A stretch of DNA of 48,198 bases from Candidatus Poribacteria bacterium (GCA_030748495.1 JASMLX010000040.1:1-48198), one strand, 5' to 3'; shown: positions 1 through 7,730, counted from the stretch's first letter. Translations and numbers: made by a program. Notes: a model not told the origin generated them from the letters alone.

Positions 1-213
1 TGGGAGACGAGAATATTCTTTGACGTTGATTGCGGCCTCCAGAAGTGGAGTGTTGTAATTTCCTTCTTCTGGCCGCTCCAGCTGTTAAAAAGCCAAAGCG
101 GTTCCAGGAGCGGCAACGATTTTTGGGCCGCAATGTCAACTATTTTTTATAAATTGTTTCTTCTATTTGTTTGGTGAGACTCTAAACTCTAGTTTTGAAA
201 TAGCTTCTAAGAA

Positions 214-396
214 ATGAAAACCTATACGGATTTATCACAGGCATTAAACGAACCGGACAAAGTTCAAGTTCTGGATTTAAGTAATCAAGGATTAACTGAA
301 ATTCCTGTTGAGATTTGTCAACTGACCAATCTGACTCAACTCCACTTGAGTGGTAACAATCTAAATACATTACCATCCGAAATCGGACAACTGTGA
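214..396 (+). pseudogene. Truncated leucine-rich-repeat protein fragment
   Basis: A 60-residue reading frame opens at ATG 214 and carries two LRR units: VLDLSNQGLTEIP near residues 18-30 and LTQLHLSGNNLNTLP near residues 40-54, followed by SEIGQL and a stop. LRR proteins normally have many such units, so this is an N-terminal stub. The frame ends just where transposase-related sequence begins, and no LRR sequence resumes beyond that element before the convergent gene ending at 1691. There is no convincing Shine-Dalgarno sequence. It is probably the remnant of an LRR gene broken by insertion or deletion. No function is assigned. Confidence 0.6.
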
Positions 397-439
397 AGTA
401 GTATAGCGAAAGTAGGCACCTTGTGAAGTTTGCTCTAAC

Positions 440-1616
440 AGTAGACTTATGGAAGTGGACAATGAGGAATGAAAGAAAGACTCAAAACAGTTCCAGATAG
501 ACGCCGTCAAACTGGTAACCGAACCAGCTACAAGATCTCAGAGAGAGCAAGGAGCGTGGGAATCCATCAAGGAATTCGGAGCCGATAGAAAAAGCAACTT
601 ACCGCTGAAAACAGACTTGCTTTTCTAGGGAATGGAAAGATGAGTCCTGAGAAAGAAGAGCTCATCCGGCACCGCCAGGAAAACAAACCGATGGAGATGG
701 AGACAGAAATCCTGAAAAGGTGGCTGCCTTCTTGGCCAAGGAGTCGATATCAGACACAACTTCATCCGGCCGCATCAGAAGGCTGACCCCAGAACCCGGT
801 GGTGTAGTCATGAGATCAGCCAGCGCGGATACCACAGATCCATCAGAGTTGAAAGCACGAAAACAATATTGCCGGATTTTCATTTGATTGCCAAGGTCAA
901 ACCGATCCATCAACAATCCAAACGCAAAGACGGTGTTAGAAGGATGTCGGCCCAGTTTCGAACTGAAGGTTACAATGTTGGTAGATACAAAGCCTGGAAT
1001 CTCATGAGAAAAGCAAGTGTCAGCGATACCGACCAACAGAAATTCAAGCGGGCCACTGACCGCAACCACAATCGGCCGCTGGCCAAGAAGCTATTGAACC
1101 GCCAATTCAATGTTGATCAACCAAATACGGCCTGGTGTGCTGATATTTCATATTGATGGACTAACGAAGGCGGGTTGTACCTGGCCGTTGTCATCAACCT
1201 GTATTCTGGCCAAGCCTTGGATGGCCGATCAACAAACAGATGAGAGTATCCTTGGCCAAAGAGGCTCTGGCAATGGCTTATTATCGACGTCGAGTTGGTA
1301 AAGGACTTCTCCATCATTCGGATTGTGGTGGTCAAGATGCAGGCCACGAATCTTAGGATCAGCTCAAACAATCTGGGATGACATGGAGCATGAGCCGAAA
1401 AGGCAACGGTTGGGATAACTCAGTTGTTGAGAGTTACTTTCATCCGCTGAAGACTGAATGCACTCATCAAAAGGGCTATTTGATCGGAGAAGAAGCCCAG
1501 GTAAATGTCATCGACTAGATTGAGATGTTCGATAACAGCCATCGGCTTCATTCCACTTTGGGACCTGTGATCCCCAATGATTTCGAAAATGAAATTAGGA
1601 AAAATGCAGCTTAGCT
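440..1616 (+). mobile_element. Decayed IS3-family insertion sequence (orfA/orfB remnants)
   Basis: Reading across frames gives a recognisable IS3-type transposase. The orfA part includes DAVKLVTEPATRSQRE (about 500-545) and MSPEKEELIRHRQENKP (about 640-695). The orfB part starts near 869 with RRMSAQFRTEGYNVGRYKA and then LLNRQF and WCADISY. Later come LHHSDCGGQDAGHES (near 1308) and SRKGNGWDNSVVESYF (near 1390-1440), and it ends with HRLHSTLGPVIPNDFEN. These blocks contain the three acidic residues of the DDE catalytic triad. At least four frameshifts or in-frame stops (for example TGA after WCADISY and TAG at 1347-1349) make it inactive. The ends are uncertain; GTGTCCATTTTTACTTGACC near 1619-1638 may be a right-end inverted repeat. 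Confidence 0.85.
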
Positions 1617-1690
1617 TCGTGTCCATTTTTACTTGACCACACCACCTTTGCTTAATCGAGGATTGAGAACTAAAAATCCAGTTCAACCGC

Positions 1691-2680
1691 TCATCGATAG
1701 ATGTAGTCCAGCATTAAACGACCGACAATTTCGAGGCTTTTAGGACTACATTTATCAATAGTATCCTCCACTGTATGCCAGTATGGGTAGTCAAAGTCAA
1801 TTAGGTCGATTGTCGGTAAGCCGGCACGGATCAGAGGAACATGATCATCCATAATTGCTCTACCTAATTCAATTGGGAAAAACTCGGCCAAGCCAAGGTC
1901 GGCGGCCCTATCCCAGAGTGTCTGCATTAAATCAGGCGAAGTTTGCCAAGAGTACCGTTCCTTCGGAATCCGAAGATCTTTGTCGCCAACCATATCGAGT
2001 AAAATACCAAAATCGGCCTCCCAACCTTCTCGGTGACGGGCGAAATAGGTTGACCCTAAAAACATGTTGTCAACCTCCCGACCGTAATCTTCGCCGTCAA
2101 AGAGGGCTATGATGACTTCGTTCGGTGGGGGATAACGGCTCAGGTTGTGCGCAAGTTCCAACAAAACAGCTACACCAGACCCGCCGTCATTTGCTCCCAG
2201 AATTGGGGTTCCTCGATTTTTAGGATTGGGATCCTGATCGGCAAAAGGGCGTGTGTCCCAATGAGCACAAAGAAGCATTGATGCCCCTTTACCACCTCTA
2301 AATCTGGCTAAGATATTGGTCATCTCTATGCCTTTCGTGGTAAAGGCCTGAAGTTTAACTTCATCGGCTAGATTTCTGAGTTCTACGGTTAGGTAATCGC
2401 GTGTTTTTTTATGTGCATCTGATCCCGGGTAACGTGGGCCGAAATCACACTGCTGTTGCAAATAGAAAAAAGCGCGCTCCGCATTAAAATTCGGAACAGG
2501 TTCCTCGCTGACTTGACATGTAAAACGAGGATCTGAAACACCAAGTAAACATAAGGTCAGGATAAATATGAAGACAGGTAGCAAGTGTACACGCCTATAC
2601 ACCTGCTTCAGAAGAATGAAACTAGGTCGGAGAGTCACGATTACGTTACTAACATAAACCAAGGGAGAACTATGGTCCAA
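1691..2680 (-). CDS. M28-family zinc peptidase / glutaminyl cyclase-like protein
   Basis: This is a secreted or membrane-anchored M28-type metallohydrolase of about 329 residues. Candidate metal and catalytic positions are the His in LLCAHWDTRP, the Asp in GANDGGSG, the acidic pair in FDGEDYG, the Asp in LLDMVGD and the His in YWHTVED. This pattern is shared with aminopeptidases and with glutaminyl-peptide cyclotransferases, so the reaction (peptide hydrolysis or N-terminal pyroglutamate formation) cannot be settled from sequence. A hydrophobic segment (HLLPVFIFILTLCLLGV, about residues 32-48) is a signal anchor. The longest frame starts at TTG 2680 and overlaps the recR end by 11 nt; GTG 2602 is an alternative that puts the signal nearer the N-terminus. 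It is last in the dnaX-ybaB-recR run. Confidence 0.85.
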   Translation of the reverse strand: MDHSSPLVYVSNVIVTLRPSFILLKQVYRRVHLLPVFIFILTLCLLGVSDPRFTCQVSEEPVPNFNAERAFFYLQQQCDFGPRYPGSDAHKKTRDYLTVELRNLADEVKLQAFTTKGIEMTNILARFRGGKGASMLLCAHWDTRPFADQDPNPKNRGTPILGANDGGSGVAVLLELAHNLSRYPPPNEVIIALFDGEDYGREVDNMFLGSTYFARHREGWEADFGILLDMVGDKDLRIPKERYSWQTSPDLMQTLWDRAADLGLAEFFPIELGRAIMDDHVPLIRAGLPTIDLIDFDYPYWHTVEDTIDKCSPKSLEIVGRLMLDYIYR

Positions 2681-3278
2681 ACGGACGTCGACCTTCTAAT
2701 GCTTTTGCAATGGTCAACTCGTCAATATAGTCTAGGTCGCCACCAACCGGAATTCCGTGTGCAATTTGCGAAACGGAGACAGTGAACTTTTGGGTCAATT
2801 GCCGGGTTAAGTAGAGGGCTGTTGCCTGACCTTCAGTGGTACTACTAATAGCAATAATCACCTCTTTTATGTGATCTTTCTCGACCCGCTCAAAAAGCCC
2901 CGACATTCGTAGTTCCTGTGGGCCAACCCCATTAAGTGGGGATAATACACCCATCAAGGTATGATAAAGTCCATTGTACTGATTGGTCCGTTCTATAGCT
3001 AATAGATCATCGGGATCTTTAACTACGCAGATCAGTTGCCGGTCTCGTCTAGGATCAGTACAGATTCGGCAGGGATCAGTGTCGGTAATATTGCCACACC
3101 GTGTACAATAGTCAAGTGCAGACTTAACATCCTCGATAGACTGTGCGATTCCTTTAGCATCCATCACGGACATCTTCAAAAAGTAGAAGGCTAAGCGCTG
3201 GGCTGTTTTTGGGCCAACAGTTGGCAGTTTTTGTAATTCGCCAATCAGGCGTGCCATTGCTTCTGGATAGTAGTTCAT
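2670..3278 (-). CDS. recR: Recombination mediator protein RecR
   Basis: RecR works with RecO/RecF to load RecA on gapped single-stranded DNA. The 202-residue length is typical. In order the protein has an N-terminal helix-hairpin-helix region (LQKLPTVGPKTAQRLAFYFL), a four-cysteine zinc finger (CTRCGNI...CRIC) near residues 57-72, a Toprim domain beginning ICVVKDPDDLLAIERT, and the C-terminal IAHGIPVGGDLDYIDELT segment. The start is ATG 3278, 9 nt after the ybaB stop. The arrangement dnaX-ybaB-recR is conserved widely in bacteria and implies co-transcription. The last codons overlap the start of the M28 gene. Confidence 0.97.
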   Translation of the reverse strand: MNYYPEAMARLIGELQKLPTVGPKTAQRLAFYFLKMSVMDAKGIAQSIEDVKSALDYCTRCGNITDTDPCRICTDPRRDRQLICVVKDPDDLLAIERTNQYNGLYHTLMGVLSPLNGVGPQELRMSGLFERVEKDHIKEVIIAISSTTEGQATALYLTRQLTQKFTVSVSQIAHGIPVGGDLDYIDELTIAKALEGRRPFGP

Positions 3279-3287
3279 TGACCAGAC

Positions 3288-3596
3288 TTACATCATTCCT
3301 GGAATCTTGACCCCACCTGTCAATTTGCCCATCTCTTCGCTCATCAGTTCTTGTGATTTGTTGTGTGCCTCACTGACCGCTGCCACAATCAGATCTTCTA
3401 ACATTTCGATATCATCTGGATCTACAACTTCCGGAGAGAGTTTAATCGATACCAATTCACCACTCCCGTTAGCAACTGCAGCAACCATGCCGCCGCCAAC
3501 GGAGGCTTCAACCGTGCGATTGGTCATCTCCTCTTGCATCTCGACCATTCGCTTCTGCATCTTCTGTGCTTGCTTCATCAAATTATTCATATTCAT
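3288..3596 (-). CDS. ybaB: YbaB/EbfC nucleoid-associated protein
   Basis: A small DNA-binding protein of the YbaB/EbfC family, about 102 residues. It has the typical N-terminal amphipathic helix (NLMKQAQKMQKRMVEMQEEM), a central GGGMVAAVANGSGELVSIKL block, and a C-terminal helix ending MGKLTGGVKIPGMM. The family forms dimers that bind DNA and is almost always encoded between dnaX and recR, as here. The frame extends upstream to TTG 3602, but AGAGG lies 9 nt before ATG 3596, which makes that ATG the better start. The gap to the dnaX stop is about 65 nt. Confidence 0.95.
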   Translation of the reverse strand: MNMNNLMKQAQKMQKRMVEMQEEMTNRTVEASVGGGMVAAVANGSGELVSIKLSPEVVDPDDIEMLEDLIVAAVSEAHNKSQELMSEEMGKLTGGVKIPGMM

Positions 3597-3662
3597 TTTC
3601 AATTACCTCTATTCTACAAAGAACTTAAATATAGCTTACCCATACTCTCGGAAATAATCGAT

Positions 3663-5732
3663 CTACTTAGGTTCAATTTTCAGAATCTTAGCGTCAAACA
3701 TATTCAATACAGGAGACAGAGTCTTATCCTGAAGTACTTCTCGTTGAAGCATTAAAGGTGTTTTTTCCTGTTTTTGGCGACTACGCGGAGTTTCAGTTGT
3801 GGCTGACACTTCGGCAGAATCTAAACCGCTATCGGTTGAAATCCGTGGAGCGGTCTCCTCTTCGTCTTCCGCGGAAGCACTGGCTGGTGAGGCCTGGCGC
3901 ACGTTTCTATCAGAGGCCGAGGTTATATTGGTCGGAGAACCGTTCTGCTGACGCACGAAATTGAGTTGTACCGGTTGATTAATCCTCTGCTTTAGGAGTC
4001 TGGCAACCAACTCTTTGTCGCCATCTGCCAATAGTATTACCGGGCGGGTCAGTGCGACCTGGAAGTAGAGGCCGAGTTCATCACCATTATCGGCCGGTGC
4101 TGAGCCTACCGGATCGATTTGGATGAAATCAGCGTTCTTTAGCAGTTCGTAGGCAGGCCGTTTATGAGTTTGCAAATCAACCAGCATTTGTCGCCATATC
4201 GAATCAAACGCTACTACCTCGGAAACTGAATGACTGTTTCTAGCAATGCTATCTGAAGTGTCTTCCTGATTAGTCGATACAGTTTTGGCTTCAAATTGGT
4301 TTTCATCGGTTGACGACCGATCGCTATCGGTTCCAACTGCATTTCCGCTGAGCTTACCTTTTTCCCGGTCAGGGGATGAGTCTTGGACATCACTCTGATT
4401 CAGTAGTACAACGGTTTCATCTTCCGTGCGTATGTGCGCCGAACTGGGCAAGTCGGAGAGAATACTACCATCGGTAGTAACGGGCGGTTGCATCGGTTTT
4501 GCCCCTTCACCGCTCAAAGCTTCGTTATTAATCGGATTGGTTGGCAGACAAATCGGCCCTCTCTGATCAATCTTCTTTTCCAACTCTTTTAGCTCTTTTA
4601 GCAGATCGGTGATTTCGGCTAGGCTTCGGATACTCTGAGTGGTAGCACAAGTTTCGACTAAGGCTGATTCGAGAAGCAGTTGTGCGTAGCCGTTTTTCTT
4701 AATTTCGCTATGGGTCTGTATCAAGATCCGCAAGATGCGAGATAAGCGTTGGGCGGAGACTTGGCCTACCTGCGCTAGCATCCGTTCAACTTCTGTCGGC
4801 GAGGCTTGGATCAGACTGGCTAGTTTACTGTCAATAGCCACTCGACGCAAATCGCTGAAATAGGAAATCAGTTGTTGTAAACACTGGATTAAATCAGTAC
4901 CGACTCGTGAAAGGTCAGCTAAGGTTTGGATGGCATCTGCTACATTCCCGGCTAAAATCAATTCTGAAAGATCTTCGATTAGTTGAGTAGATCCAAGTCC
5001 CAATATCTGGTTGATTTCTGCTACTGGTAATTGTTTGCCAATTGAGGCGGTCAGCCGTTCCAAGATATTGGTTGCATCTCGCAGACACCCTTCCGATTGA
5101 TGGCTAATTAAAGCTAAGCCGTCATCGGTTACATCAATCTCTTCAGTCTGACAAATTTGTCGCAAGCGATCTACTACTAGATCTTGATCCATGAACCGAA
5201 AATCAAATCCTTGGCAGCGAGAAACAATAGCCAGTGGTACTTTGTGGTGTTCGGTAGTGGCTAGAACGAAGATAACATGAGTTGGCGGCTCCTCTAATGT
5301 TTTTAATAGTGCGTTAAAGGCCTCTGGGGTTAGCATGTGCGCTTCGTCGATAATGTAGATCTTGAATCGACAGGTTGCAGGAGCCAGTTGCGTATTCTCT
5401 CTCAGTTCTCTAATTGGATCAATTCCTCTATTGGAGGCAGCATCCATTTCGATGACGTCAAAAGATCTACCCGCAGAGACCTCTTGGCAGTTGCTACATT
5501 GATTACAGGGCTCAGGATTGGCAAGTGGGTCGTGTCCGGTACAGTTGACGGCTTTGGCGAGAATGCGGGCAGCAGTGGTTTTACCAGTTCCTCTTGGTCC
5601 CCAGAAAAGGTAGGCGTGACCTACCCGGCCAGTGCGAATCTGGTTTTGCAAAGTAGTAATGATATGAGCTTGACCAACAACATCGGCAAAAGTTTGAGGA
5701 CGCCACTTTCGCGCCAGCACTTCATAAGACAT
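3663..5732 (-). CDS. dnaX: DNA polymerase III subunit gamma/tau
   Basis: This is the clamp-loader ATPase of the replicative polymerase, 689 residues. The N-terminal AAA+ module shows the opening MSYEVLARKWRPQTFADVVG, Walker A GPRGTGKTTAAR (about residues 46-57), a zinc-binding group CNQCSNCQ with an earlier Cys (VNCTG), Walker B IDEAHML, and the sensor motif SRCQGF. A gamma/tau collar region follows to about residue 370. The C-terminal third is acidic, rich in Ser, Glu and Asp, and poorly conserved, as expected for the tau tail. I looked for a run of As that could cause programmed frameshifting to a short gamma form and saw no A-AAA-AAG in frame. It is the first protein gene after the SRP RNA. 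Confidence 0.97.
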   Translation of the reverse strand: MSYEVLARKWRPQTFADVVGQAHIITTLQNQIRTGRVGHAYLFWGPRGTGKTTAARILAKAVNCTGHDPLANPEPCNQCSNCQEVSAGRSFDVIEMDAASNRGIDPIRELRENTQLAPATCRFKIYIIDEAHMLTPEAFNALLKTLEEPPTHVIFVLATTEHHKVPLAIVSRCQGFDFRFMDQDLVVDRLRQICQTEEIDVTDDGLALISHQSEGCLRDATNILERLTASIGKQLPVAEINQILGLGSTQLIEDLSELILAGNVADAIQTLADLSRVGTDLIQCLQQLISYFSDLRRVAIDSKLASLIQASPTEVERMLAQVGQVSAQRLSRILRILIQTHSEIKKNGYAQLLLESALVETCATTQSIRSLAEITDLLKELKELEKKIDQRGPICLPTNPINNEALSGEGAKPMQPPVTTDGSILSDLPSSAHIRTEDETVVLLNQSDVQDSSPDREKGKLSGNAVGTDSDRSSTDENQFEAKTVSTNQEDTSDSIARNSHSVSEVVAFDSIWRQMLVDLQTHKRPAYELLKNADFIQIDPVGSAPADNGDELGLYFQVALTRPVILLADGDKELVARLLKQRINQPVQLNFVRQQNGSPTNITSASDRNVRQASPASASAEDEEETAPRISTDSGLDSAEVSATTETPRSRQKQEKTPLMLQREVLQDKTLSPVLNMFDAKILKIEPK

Positions 5733-5746
5733 AACGGTTGTTCTTC

Positions 5747-5771
5747 GTGAAGGCCTTCACTGAAGTGAAGG
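5747..5771 (-). promoter_or_regulatory. Overlapping palindromes just upstream of dnaX
   Basis: Two mutually exclusive structures sit 15-39 nt before the dnaX start. One is a 14-nt perfect palindrome GTGAAGGCCTTCAC (5747-5760). The other is a 7-bp hairpin CCTTCAC-TGAA-GTGAAGG (5754-5771). There is no U-run, so an ordinary intrinsic terminator is unlikely. The position between SRP RNA and dnaX suggests RNA processing, attenuation or a protein site. The role is unknown. Confidence 0.35.
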
Positions 5772-5887
5772 GGATATTATTGGTTTTGGAGGGGTATTTG
5801 TTCTTCGTTAAGATCTTAAATCAAACAGAAATCCTGGTTATGCACCCAGAGGTTGACAAGCAGATCCAAGCGTTAAGGTAATCGTTA

Positions 5888-6099
5888 GCTCAAGCTAGGC
5901 TACCCTGTGTCACACTGTCAAATTACCTGCCGCTGCTTCTTTCCAGATCTGACGGAGTTCAGTAACATCCAGTTGCCCAGGACCCAACTCTCAACACCAC
6001 GTGCTACAGTCAGTCCAAGAAAAAGCTTGCCGCACAATGGGAATTCAGCCCTGCTATAGCGGATTGCAGGTATAGGACACCGCTACCTCCCCGCTTAGC
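5888..6099 (-). ncRNA. ffs: Signal recognition particle RNA, long form with Alu-like 5' part
   Basis: The diagnostic SRP helix-8 sequence is present on the minus strand at 5932-5953: GTCAGATCTGGAAAGAAGC followed by AGC, matching the family pattern GUCAGGUCCGGAAGGAAGCAGC with its GGAA tetraloop and AGCAG strand. Upstream are GGGGAGGTAGCGGTG and CCTGCAATCCGC...TAGCAGGG, which resemble the Alu-like 5' section of the long bacterial SRP RNA. The 5' GCTAAGC (6093-6099) can pair with GCTTGAGC (5888-5895), setting approximate ends of about 212 nt. This RNA pairs with Ffh for co-translational membrane targeting. Its place just before dnaX matches the scr-dnaX-yaaK-recR order of Bacillus. Exact ends are uncertain. 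Confidence 0.85.
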
Positions 6100-6118
6100 A
6101 TAACCAAGTCGGTCAAAA

Positions 6119-6208
6119 TGGCGGAGAGTGTGGGATTCGAACCCACGGTACGGTCACCCGCACACATGATTTCCAATCATGCCAGTTCAACCACTCCTGC
6201 AACTCTCC
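6119..6208 (-). tRNA. tRNA-Ser(GGA)
   Basis: On the minus strand the acceptor GGAGAGT pairs with ACTCTCC. The anticodon loop TTGGAAA gives GGA, and there is a long class II variable arm typical of serine tRNA. The T-arm contains GGGTTCGAATCCC. The 3' end reads G-CCA (6122-6119), so CCA appears to be encoded. Confidence 0.95.
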
Positions 6209-6217
6209 CGTTTTGAA

Positions 6218-6290
6218 TGGAGTAAACGGGACTCGAACCCGTGACCTCAACCATGCGAAGGTTGCGCTCTCCCAACTGAGCTATTACCCC
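6218..6290 (-). tRNA. tRNA-Ala(CGC)
   Basis: On the minus strand a 73-nt cloverleaf starts GGGGTAATAGCTCAG, has the anticodon stem-loop CAACC-TTCGCAT-GGTTG (anticodon CGC) and T-arm GGGTTCGAGTCCC, and ends TTACTCC-A. CCA is not encoded. It lies 9 nt upstream of tRNA-Ser(GGA) in transcription order. Confidence 0.93.
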
Positions 6291-6345
6291 TTAAGAATCA
6301 GCCCTCAGCTACTCCTGTAACTCTTTACTCTTCTGCTGATATCGA

Positions 6346-6435
6346 TGGCGGAGAGTGTGGGATTCGAACCCACGGTACGGTCGCCCGCACAACAGTTTTC
6401 GAGACTGCCCAGTTCAACCACTCCTGCAACTCTCC
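6346..6435 (-). tRNA. tRNA-Ser(CGA), 5' end overlapped by tadA
   Basis: A class II serine tRNA on the minus strand with anticodon loop CTCGAAA (CGA), a long variable arm and an encoded 3' CCA (6348-6346). Its acceptor and most of the body match tRNA-Ser(GGA). Its first 22 nt (6435-6414) are also the last codons and stop of tadA, so tRNA maturation would cut the tadA message. Confidence 0.95.
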
Positions 6436-6893
6436 ACTCTATTTTCTCGACGTTGTCGAAAGAAAGACTGCAACAACTCCCGACTCTCTTGCCACATGAC
6501 CCCAGATCTAATTTCAGCCTGATGGTTCAGCCGCTGATCACTGAGCAGATTAAAGAGAGTGTCAACCGCTCCAGACTTTGGATCTTTGGTGGCGTAGATA
6601 AGTCGTGGGATGCGTGCCAGTAAAATCGCACCTGCGCACATCGAACACGGTTCTAACGTGACGTAAAGAGCTGTATCCGTTAGACGCCAATCTCCAGTTT
6701 GCCGGGCTGCGGATTGGATGGCCAAGATTTCGGCGTGTGCGATCGGGTTTCCGTCTGTTTGGCGGAGATTGTGTGCCGCTGCGATCAAACGATTATTTTG
6801 TACAACGACGGCCCCAACGGGAACTTCCCCCATTTGAGCGGCTCGTTCGGCCAACTCCAGTGCCTGAGTCATCCAATAGGTGTCCGTAAACAT
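6414..6893 (-). CDS. tadA: tRNA adenosine(34) deaminase TadA
   Basis: TadA deaminates A34 to inosine in tRNA-Arg(ACG). About 159 residues, as usual for the family. The zinc and catalytic motifs are HAEILAI (His ligand and proton-shuttle Glu) and PCSMCAGA (two Cys ligands). The N-terminal YWMTQALELAERAAQMGEVP matches the conserved family opening, which favours ATG 6893 over ATG 6872. The open frame extends further upstream only because it reads through tRNA-Arg. ATG 6893 is 4 nt after the tRNA-Arg 3' end with no obvious Shine-Dalgarno sequence. The C-terminal codons and TGA stop lie in the first 22 nt of tRNA-Ser(CGA). The enzyme's own substrate tRNA-Arg(ACG) is encoded just upstream on the same transcript. 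Confidence 0.95.
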   Translation of the reverse strand: MFTDTYWMTQALELAERAAQMGEVPVGAVVVQNNRLIAAAHNLRQTDGNPIAHAEILAIQSAARQTGDWRLTDTALYVTLEPCSMCAGAILLARIPRLIYATKDPKSGAVDTLFNLLSDQRLNHQAEIRSGVMWQESRELLQSFFRQRRENRVESCRSG

Positions 6894-6897
6894 AAAA

Positions 6898-6971
6898 AGC
6901 GCCGGAAGGGATTCGAACCCCCGACCTTCTGATCCGTAGTCAGATGCTCTAATCCACTGAGCTACCGGCGC
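6898..6971 (-). tRNA. tRNA-Arg(ACG)
   Basis: On the minus strand the acceptor GCGCCGG pairs with CCGGCGC. The anticodon stem-loop is TCTGA-CTACGGA-TCAGA (anticodon ACG), and the T-arm contains GGGTTCGAATCCC. CCA is not encoded. In bacteria this is the tRNA whose A34 is edited by TadA, which is encoded 4 nt downstream. Confidence 0.95.
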
Positions 6972-7000
6972 AAATCCAAGTGTTGGCACCTAAGAGAAAA

Positions 7001-7085
7001 CGGAGAGTGTGGGATTCGAACCCACGGTAGCTTTCGCTACAACTGCTTAGCAGGCAGCCCGGATAGACCACTCTCGCAACTCTCC
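7001..7085 (-). tRNA. tRNA-Ser(GCT)
   Basis: A class II serine tRNA on the minus strand: acceptor GGAGAGT with ACTCTCC, anticodon loop CTGCTAA (GCT), variable arm TAGCGAAAGCTA, and T-arm GGGTTCGAATCCC. CCA is not encoded. Confidence 0.95.
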
Positions 7086-7095
7086 ACACTAGCAT

Positions 7096-7180
7096 CGGTG
7101 AGGGTGGGATTCGAACCCACGGTAGCTTTCGCTACAACGGTTTTCAAGACCGCCACGTTCGACCACTCCGCCACCTCACC
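7096..7180 (-). tRNA. tRNA-Ser(TGA)
   Basis: A class II serine tRNA on the minus strand: acceptor GGTGAGG with CCTCACC, anticodon loop CTTGAAA (TGA), and the same variable arm TAGCGAAAGCTA as tRNA-Ser(GCT). It is the first gene after the cluster promoter. With GCT, CGA and GGA it completes the four serine isoacceptors in this cluster. Confidence 0.95.
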
Positions 7181-7203
7181 AAACAGCGCATACTACCGTT
7201 GGA

Positions 7204-7233
7204 ATTCTAGCAGACCTCTGTTTTGAATGTCAA
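7204..7233 (-). promoter_or_regulatory. Sigma-70-type promoter of the tRNA/SRP/dnaX cluster
   Basis: On the minus strand a perfect -35 TTGACA (7233-7228) is followed by an 18-nt spacer and a -10 TAGAAT (7209-7204). Initiation would fall near 7197, about 17 nt before tRNA-Ser(TGA). I saw no comparably good promoter further down the cluster, so the tRNAs, tadA, SRP RNA and probably dnaX-ybaB-recR may depend on it. Confidence 0.7.
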
Positions 7234-7361
7234 TACCAAATTTAGTTTAACACGATAAGAATAACTCCATTCAATCACCAATAAAATTCCACTGTAGTTT
7301 AAACCTTAAACTACCTAGCAGGCATGCCATTTTGGGAAGCTAGGTGAGCAAATCGATACTC

Positions 7362-7406
7362 CGAACTACCCGGATGACGATCTGACGACGGCAGCCGGGT
7401 AGTTCG
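7362..7406. repeat. 12-bp perfect inverted repeat
   Basis: CGAACTACCCGG (7362-7373) is repeated inverted as CCGGGTAGTTCG (7395-7406), separated by 21 nt. There is no U-run on either side. It lies between the tRNA promoter and the decayed beta-helix copy, and its right arm falls where that homology begins. The role is unknown. Confidence 0.5.
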
Positions 7407-7730
7407 CACACCTCGCAAAGCGGCAAGTAAGACGAAGTTTGAGATGGAACACACCCTTTTATCCATTTCAGGGATAATCAGACCAATTAACTGACCGAAA
7501 CGGTTGGAAATAACTCAGCTAAAGATCTCTGTATTACTTGATCAAGCCTTGCTTCAACAAATCGACTTTCAGACAATTTTGATCGAACAGATCAATTTAA
7601 GGTGGAATCGAAACCAGGTGGATCACCAGTCGAACCTTACTGTTCCTACCTGATTAATTACCAAGTCTCACCACCATGGAACTTACCAAACCATATTGAA
7701 CAGATGATATAATATCCGTTTTTTTCTTTG
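7395..7730 (+). pseudogene. Decayed partial copy of the beta-helix gene 3' end and its downstream flank
   Basis: This stretch aligns by eye with about 10845-11180. Shared blocks include TATCCATTTC versus CATCCATTTC, AACTGACCGAAAC, TTTAAGG, AAACCAGGTGGATCACC, ACCA-TATGGAAC variants and GATGATAT. Near 7535-7610 the coding frame is still visible (DQ-LLQ-IDF--I--E-INLR), matching the tail DQLLLQKINFRSIPTEPIGL of the copy at 9064-11057. Frameshifts and stops exclude expression. An 80-residue open frame on the opposite strand (7654-7893) has no recognisable features and partly overlaps this homology. The remaining 7731-7960 holds nothing I can name. Confidence 0.75.

Noticed and set aside
662..1069. 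135-residue minus-strand open frame
   Set aside because: It lies antisense to the IS3 transposase remnant, whose motifs read on the plus strand; no own motif.
4350..4375. Possible dnaX slippery sequence for a gamma form
   Set aside because: The A-run reads GAA-AAA-GG in frame, five As only, and does not fit A-AAA-AAG.
5853..5880. TTGACA on the plus strand as a promoter
   Set aside because: The -10 at proper spacing is poor and no plus-strand gene lies downstream.
6894..6989. N-terminal extension of tadA
   Set aside because: The extra 32 residues are translated tRNA-Arg(ACG) sequence; the family opening starts at ATG 6893.
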